Assembly (NCBI GenBank): GCA_001626925.1
Contig: LUOR01000029.1
Span: 1-43,481 of the forward strand
Direction of reading: 5' to 3'
From: Moraxellaceae bacterium REDSEA-S32_B1
GTDB lineage: Bacteria; Pseudomonadota; Gammaproteobacteria; Pseudomonadales; Moraxellaceae
Length of the DNA: 43,481 nt
Positions 39,610 to 43,481 of the stretch are shown here, in pieces. The notes beneath the pieces are model-generated. The model did not search any database, was not told where the DNA came from, and saw only the letters and a program-made list of their open reading frames with translations. Positions within the stretch are counted from its first letter, which is position 1. Every line of letters begins with the position of its first letter. The translations under genes and the position numbers were made by a program.

Positions 39610-41001
39610 ATGTCTGATCAATATCAAGCCTTTGCAAAATCGCCAATCGGTAAGTTTGTCATTAAAAATTTGGGTCTACCATCTCCAACCCCTTTAGATC
39701 GTTTTCAAGCGGGTGCGCCTGTGATTGACGGTGCGGTGCTTCTTGGTGCTGCTGTGAATAGCACACTAACTGGTGCAATTAGCCAAGTATTGAGCAATAT
39801 CCATGCAGATACTTATGCAGGCAATAATGCACAGCTTCAGCAAACTGCTGCAGAAGTGGGTTTGAATCTTCGTGCCTTCAATAGCGGTGATAAAGAATCT
39901 AAATTTAAAGCATTGGTATTTGATGCATCAGGCATTGAAAATGCAGATCAGTTAAAAGATTTATACAACTTCTTTAATCCAGTTGCTCGTCAACTTGAAG
40001 CCTCTGGTCGTGTAATTGTAATTGGTACGACACCAGAGAAAGCAGGCTCTGTATCTGCTGCGATTGCACAGCGTGCACTCGAAGGCTTTGTAAAATCAGT
40101 CGGTAAAGAATTTAAAAGGGGTGTGGTTGCAGAACTTGTTTACGTAGACAAAGGCGCGGAAGCAAATCTTGAATCTACACTTCGTTTCCTACTTTCTCCA
40201 CGTTCTGCTTATGTCTCAGGTCAAGTGATTCATGTGTCTAAAGGCAAAGCGGTTAAAATCGATTGGGCTCAACCACTGGCAGGAAAAACAGCTGTTGTGA
40301 CTGGTGCAAGCCGTGGTATCGGTGAAGCGATTGCGCATGTTTTGGCACGTGATGGTGCACACGTGATTTGCTTAGACATTCCACCACAACAAGCTGATCT
40401 TGAGCGTGTTGCAGGGGAAATCGGTGGTTCTGTGTTGGCACTCGATATTACAGCTGCTGATGCAGGTGAAAAGATCAAAGCGGCAGCAGCGGACAAAGGC
40501 GGTCTAGACATCATCGTCCATAACGCAGGTGTAACACGTGACAAAACTTTGGCAAATATGAAGCCTGAGCTTTGGGACATGGTGATTAACATCAACCTTG
40601 CTTCGAATGAGCGTGTAAACGATTACTTGTTGAATAATGACGGCTTAAATGCTAACGGTCGTATTGTTTGCGTATCTTCGATCAGTGGTATTGCAGGGAA
40701 CTTGGGTCAAACCAACTATGCAGCATCAAAAGCAGGTGTGATTGGTTTGGTGAAATTCACTGCACCAACGCTGAAGAATGGTATTACCATCAATGCAGTT
40801 GCACCTGGATTTATCGAAACGCAAATGACTGCTGCGATTCCATTTGCCATCCGTGAAGCTGGTCGTCGTATGAACTCAATGAGTCAAGGTGGTTTACCAG
40901 TAGATGTTGCAGAAACGATTGCATACTTTGCATCAACTGCGTCAACAGGTCTAAATGGCAATGTGGTACGTGTCTGTGGTCAGAGCTTGCTTGGCGCTTA
41001 A
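39610..41001 (+). CDS. fabG: Long (FabG4-type) 3-oxoacyl-ACP/CoA reductase
   Basis: A 463-residue short-chain dehydrogenase, nearly twice a normal FabG. The N-terminal half (about 1-215) is an inactive-looking Rossmann-like domain; the C-terminal half holds the cofactor loop GASRGIGEAIAHVLARDG, NAGVTRDKTL and the catalytic SSISGIAGN...NYAASKAG with Ser, Tyr and Lys. This layout matches the high-molecular-weight FabG4 of mycobacteria, which reduces 3-ketoacyl-CoA with NADH. AAGAGAAC precedes the ATG. It is followed by a terminator and the MaoC gene. Confidence 0.9.
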   Translation: MSDQYQAFAKSPIGKFVIKNLGLPSPTPLDRFQAGAPVIDGAVLLGAAVNSTLTGAISQVLSNIHADTYAGNNAQLQQTAAEVGLNLRAFNSGDKESKFKALVFDASGIENADQLKDLYNFFNPVARQLEASGRVIVIGTTPEKAGSVSAAIAQRALEGFVKSVGKEFKRGVVAELVYVDKGAEANLESTLRFLLSPRSAYVSGQVIHVSKGKAVKIDWAQPLAGKTAVVTGASRGIGEAIAHVLARDGAHVICLDIPPQQADLERVAGEIGGSVLALDITAADAGEKIKAAAADKGGLDIIVHNAGVTRDKTLANMKPELWDMVININLASNERVNDYLLNNDGLNANGRIVCVSSISGIAGNLGQTNYAASKAGVIGLVKFTAPTLKNGITINAVAPGFIETQMTAAIPFAIREAGRRMNSMSQGGLPVDVAETIAYFASTASTGLNGNVVRVCGQSLLGA

Positions 41002-41048
41002 TCAGCTAGAATTTAAATTAGACTTATCTTTTGTATAAGTTAAGAAAA

Positions 41049-41080
41049 GATAAAAAGGGTGCAAGTCACCCTTTTTTATC
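41049..41080 (+). terminator. Terminator after fabG
   Basis: GATAAAAAGGGTG (41049-41061) pairs with CACCCTTTTTTATC (41067-41080), with one bulged T. It lies 47 bases after fabG and about 48 before the MaoC gene, implying partial or full separation of the two transcripts. Confidence 0.88.
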
Positions 41081-41127
41081 ATGACTATGTATGAAAAGCT
41101 TTTGAGATAAAATTAGAGGATAAATCA

Positions 41128-41988
41128 ATGAGAACACGTCATTTTGACCAATTGCCAAAAGCGTATGCTGCTTATCCAAAGGTCATTCAAGGACTGATTA
41201 AAAAAGGTGGTAGCAAAGAAAAAACATTGCCACAAGTGGAATATGTGGTTGATCGTTTAGAGATTGACGCTGAACATCTGCATAAATATCAAAAAATCTG
41301 TAATTTCCCTGCGAATAATGAAGTGCCTGCAATGTATTTAGCGGTATTGGCGCAAAGCTTACAGATGCACATGATGACCAGTGAGCCGTTTCCATTTGTA
41401 TTACTCGGTTTGGTGCATATTCGCAATCAAATTAAACAATATCGTACCATTCATGCGACTGAAGAGTTGCAATTAAGCTGTAAATTCGGTGAGCTTAAAC
41501 CACATGATAAAGGTGTACAATTTGACTTTATCATCAGTGCAAAATCAGGTGATGAATTGGTTTTTGAAGGTTTAACCACCTATTTATCACGCCAAAAAGT
41601 CACTGAAAAACCAAGTGAAAATAGCAAAACTGAGAAAAAGCCTGATTATCAGCTCAAGCAAACTTGGCGTTTGGCTGAAAATACAGGTCGTCGTTATGCG
41701 TTGATTTCAGGTGACTTTAACTTGATTCATATCCATGCACTCACTGCAAAAGCGTTTGGTTTTAATAATGCAATTGCGCATGGCATGTGGAGTAAGGCAC
41801 GTGCTCTTGCTGATTTGGCACCACTACCTGCAAGCTATAGTGCAGATGTATGGTTTAAATTGCCAATGAAGTTGCCATCGCAAGTTGAGCTTTTAACTGC
41901 AGAACAAGAACAAAGTACCGATTTTCTTGTGCAAAATGTTAAGAATAAAAAACCACATTTGTCAGGTGAATTAAGCAAATTGGTTTAA
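41128..41988 (+). CDS. MaoC-family (R)-specific enoyl-CoA hydratase
   Basis: A 286-residue double hotdog protein. The N-terminal half is divergent; the C-terminal half has the hydratase 2 motif YALISGDFNLIHIHALTAKAFGFNNAIAHGMW, in which Asp and His of GDFNLIH are the catalytic pair. The family hydrates trans-2-enoyl-CoA, here most like the mycobacterial HtdX type. It follows long FabG on the same strand. AGAGG lies about ten bases before the ATG. The exact chain length cannot be told. Confidence 0.87.
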   Translation: MRTRHFDQLPKAYAAYPKVIQGLIKKGGSKEKTLPQVEYVVDRLEIDAEHLHKYQKICNFPANNEVPAMYLAVLAQSLQMHMMTSEPFPFVLLGLVHIRNQIKQYRTIHATEELQLSCKFGELKPHDKGVQFDFIISAKSGDELVFEGLTTYLSRQKVTEKPSENSKTEKKPDYQLKQTWRLAENTGRRYALISGDFNLIHIHALTAKAFGFNNAIAHGMWSKARALADLAPLPASYSADVWFKLPMKLPSQVELLTAEQEQSTDFLVQNVKNKKPHLSGELSKLV

Positions 41989-42014
41989 GCAGACAGTTTT
42001 CGAGCAATTCATTC

Positions 42015-42049
42015 AAAGCATAAGTTCACTCTGAGCTTATGCTTTTTTA
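42015..42049. terminator. Terminator between the MaoC gene and arsH
   Basis: AAAGCATAAG (42015-42024) and CTTATGCTTT (42036-42045), with the T-run continuing on the plus strand. It ends the MaoC gene and, read the other way, lies just after the arsH stop. Confidence 0.85.
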
Positions 42050-42056
42050 ATCTGGC

Positions 42057-42776
42057 TTAAAGACTTCGTTGATTGACACGTTTAGAGAGTTGTTCTGCTG
42101 ATTCACAACGTTCGGAGTAGCGGTCGGTAAAATAGTCGCTTTGTCCACGAGTGAGCAGGGTAAATTTAAACAATTCCTCCATGACATCGACGATGCGATT
42201 GTAATAAGCAGACGGCTTCATGCGTCCATCTTCATCAAACTCTAAAAAAGCTTTGGGAATAGATGATTGGTTTGGAATGGTGATCATGCGCATCCAACGT
42301 CCCAATATTCGCATTTGATTGACGCTATTAAAAGACTGTGAGCCGCCGCTAACCTGCATTAATGCTAGTGTCTTACCTTGCGTTGCACGAATTGCGCCAT
42401 TGGCAAGTGGAATCCAATCTATTTGTGATTTTAAAATCGAACTCATCGCACCGTGGCGTTCAGGTGAACACCAAACACTGCCTTCCGACCAACGGAGTAA
42501 TTCATGAAGTTCTGCGACTTTGGGATGATCATTTTCGGCATCTTCGGGCAAAGGTAATCCTTTGGGATGAAAGATTTTGACCTCAGCGCCGAGATACTGC
42601 AAGATTCGACCTGCTTCTAATACAGCAAGACGACTGTATGAGCGTTCACGATTTGAGCCGTATAGCAATAAAATTCGTGGCGGATGATCTCGCTGAACTG
42701 CTTGAATCTCATTAAAACTCGGCTTTTGCAGTTGCTCAATATTTAGGTTGGGTAAACTTGGGTCAGAAATATTCAT
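42057..42776 (-). CDS. arsH: Organoarsenical oxidase / NADPH-dependent FMN reductase ArsH
   Basis: A 239-residue flavodoxin-like protein of the ArsH family. [20 protein letters not shown] is the FMN phosphate-binding loop, and [20 protein letters not shown] and [17 protein letters not shown] are highly typical of ArsH. ArsH oxidises trivalent organoarsenicals to less toxic pentavalent forms and reduces quinones or FMN. The ATG at 42776 has only a weak ribosome site (GAGACTTT). In complete operons ArsH lies after arsR, acr3 and arsC; here it follows arsC with a gap of 83 bases. Confidence 0.95.
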   Translation of the reverse strand: MNISDPSLPNLNIEQLQKPSFNEIQAVQRDHPPRILLLYGSNRERSYSRLAVLEAGRILQYLGAEVKIFHPKGLPLPEDAENDHPKVAELHELLRWSEGSVWCSPERHGAMSSILKSQIDWIPLANGAIRATQGKTLALMQVSGGSQSFNSVNQMRILGRWMRMITIPNQSSIPKAFLEFDEDGRMKPSAYYNRIVDVMEELFKFTLLTRGQSDYFTDRYSERCESAEQLSKRVNQRSL

Positions 42777-42795
42777 AAAGTCTCAATTGGGTTTT

Positions 42796-42831
42796 TCATA
42801 TAAACGATTTATTCAATGTATTTGCTGTCAT
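42796..42831 (-). pseudogene. Orphan start with good ribosome site, possible scar of a lost ars gene
   Basis: Between arsC and arsH a strong AGGAG, six bases before an ATG at 42831, opens an 11-residue frame MTANTLNKSFI ending with TGA at 42796-42798. An efflux-pump or similar gene is often found at this place in ars operons. The short frame looks like the 5' end of a deleted gene or a leader peptide. The assignment to acr3 is a guess. Confidence 0.3.
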
Positions 42832-42859
42832 GGTAAACTCCTAGCCTCAATGACTCGTT

Positions 42860-43300
42860 CTATTTCGATGTCATGCGTTGTCCTAGTGTATCAATGATTT
42901 GTTCGCCATCTTCTTTTTGAAATGCACCAAGCTGTGGAAGCGGTAAGATGTCCAGCACGACTTCTGACGGACGACATAGGCGTGTGCCTTTTGAGGTGAT
43001 CACAAATGGGCGATTGATCAAAATAGGAAGCGCCAACATAAAATCTAACAATTGATCATCTGTCCAGTGGTCTTGTTCAAGTTGTAATTCTCGATAGGGA
43101 TCAACATTTTGACGAATAGCATCCCGAACATTGAGACCTGCATCACGGATCATATTGACCAATTGATCACGTGTAGGTGGATGAACGAGATATTCAATAA
43201 TGTTTGGCTCAACACCAGTATTACGAATCAATGCCAACGTATTTCGTGAAGTGCCACATGCAGGGTTGTGATAGATTGTCAAGTTGTTTTGTGGATTCAT
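42860..43300 (-). CDS. arsC: Glutaredoxin-dependent arsenate reductase ArsC
   Basis: A 146-residue ArsC of the Spx/ArsC thioredoxin-fold family (141 in the E. coli plasmid enzyme). IYHNPACGTSRNTLALIRN holds the active-site Cys15 and Arg19, with His11. VRDAIRQN and NRPFVITSKGTRLCRPSEVVLDIL with the later Arg residues of the arsenate pocket are in place. The ATG at 43300 has AGGTG six bases upstream; a GTG three codons earlier would include the site. It reduces arsenate to arsenite for export, but no arsenite pump lies in the window. Confidence 0.95.
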   Translation of the reverse strand: MNPQNNLTIYHNPACGTSRNTLALIRNTGVEPNIIEYLVHPPTRDQLVNMIRDAGLNVRDAIRQNVDPYRELQLEQDHWTDDQLLDFMLALPILINRPFVITSKGTRLCRPSEVVLDILPLPQLGAFQKEDGEQIIDTLGQRMTSK

Positions 43301-43329
43301 GGTGATCACCTGTTCAATGTTGTGTGTAG

Positions 43330-43351
43330 TATATATGGAAAAGCATATATA
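43330..43351. promoter_or_regulatory. Perfect palindrome upstream of arsC, candidate operator
   Basis: TATATATG (43330-43337) and CATATATA (43344-43351) form a perfect 8-bp inverted repeat with a six-base centre, 30 bases before the arsC start. Position and AT-rich dyad suit an ArsR-type operator, or it may overlap the -10. No regulator gene is visible nearby. Confidence 0.5.
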
Positions 43352-43396
43352 TTGGATGACAGATTTCTTACATTTTAGATTTGGGTCTAGATAACT

Positions 43397-43481
43397 TTAG
43401 AGCGGATTGTTTCTTAATTCTTTAAGCAGTTTAGCATAAAGGTTTTCATGTCGATGATTAAATCTAAACTCACATTCTTTG
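43397..43481 (-). CDS. 3' end of an IS1595-like transposase (partial)
   Basis: The open frame enters from the right edge and encodes KECEFRFNHRHENLYAKLLKELRNNPL before a TAA at 43397-43399. The E-x-x-FRFNxR stretch near the C-terminus is typical of IS1595/ISXO2-like transposases. About 28 codons are visible. The candidate end of the element, GGGTCTAGATAAC, begins near 43383 and lies about 80 bases before arsC. Family call rests on this short tail. Confidence 0.55.
   Translation of the reverse strand, partial: KECEFRFNHRHENLYAKLLKELRNNPL

Overview
The window looks like chromosomal DNA of an Acinetobacter-type gammaproteobacterium (Moraxellaceae). The base composition is AT-leaning. The gene orders support this reading: rpsF-rpsR-rplI followed by dnaB-alr, cyoABCDE, divergent ppsA/ppsR, pyrG-kdsA-eno-ftsB-ispD, and prfA-prmC. 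The genus call rests on protein resemblance and synteny recalled from memory, not on a database search.

Layout. (1) 1-2560 is an accessory patch. The 3' end of an IS3-like transposase is followed by a Fic/Doc toxin module, two adjacent genes that both look like uracil-DNA-glycosylase-fold proteins, and an unrecognised 112-aa gene, all on the plus strand and tightly packed. (2) 2580-11580 is mainly core: a CzcD-type cation exporter, an RluA-type pseudouridine synthase, RapA, then leftward alr, dnaB, rplI, rpsR and rpsF. (3) 11765-16704 is the leftward cytochrome bo3 operon cyoABCDE. (4) 17069-21503 holds a GYF/RDD membrane protein, PEP synthase (ppsA) and, divergently, its regulator ppsR. (5) 21589-30480 holds a luciferase-like monooxygenase, a glycine-zipper envelope protein, prfA-prmC-MFS, a nitronate monooxygenase-like enzyme, the AzlC/AzlD exporter pair and two lipoproteins. 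(6) 30702-35735 is the rightward core run pyrG, kdsA, eno, ftsB, ispD. (7) 35992-37637 holds a RelB/DinJ-like antitoxin without a recognisable toxin, a GNAT acetyltransferase and an RsuA-like enzyme. (8) 37769-41988 is a thiolase / long FabG / MaoC hydratase locus. (9) 42057-43481 is an arsenic-resistance fragment (arsH, arsC) ending against the 3' end of a second, IS1595-like transposase.

How the genes work together. cyoABCD make the quinol oxidase and cyoE makes its heme O. PpsR switches PpsA. PrmC methylates the GGQ glutamine of release factor PrfA encoded just upstream. KdsA and enolase sit on PEP metabolism. ArsC and ArsH handle arsenate and organoarsenicals, but no efflux pump or ArsR is visible in the window.

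Most unusual points: the IS-flanked Fic/Doc plus twin UDG-like cassette, which is a candidate undescribed defence or stress module; a thiolase whose canonical C-terminus, including the conserved CAAGGQG loop, lies out of frame after an apparent short deletion; a long Thr/Lys-rich N-terminal extension on the same thiolase with a good internal ribosome site; a two-copy intergenic repeat flanking the prmC-MFS pair; and a short, well-signalled orphan start between arsC and arsH that may be the scar of a lost gene. No rRNA, tRNA or CRISPR array was seen.
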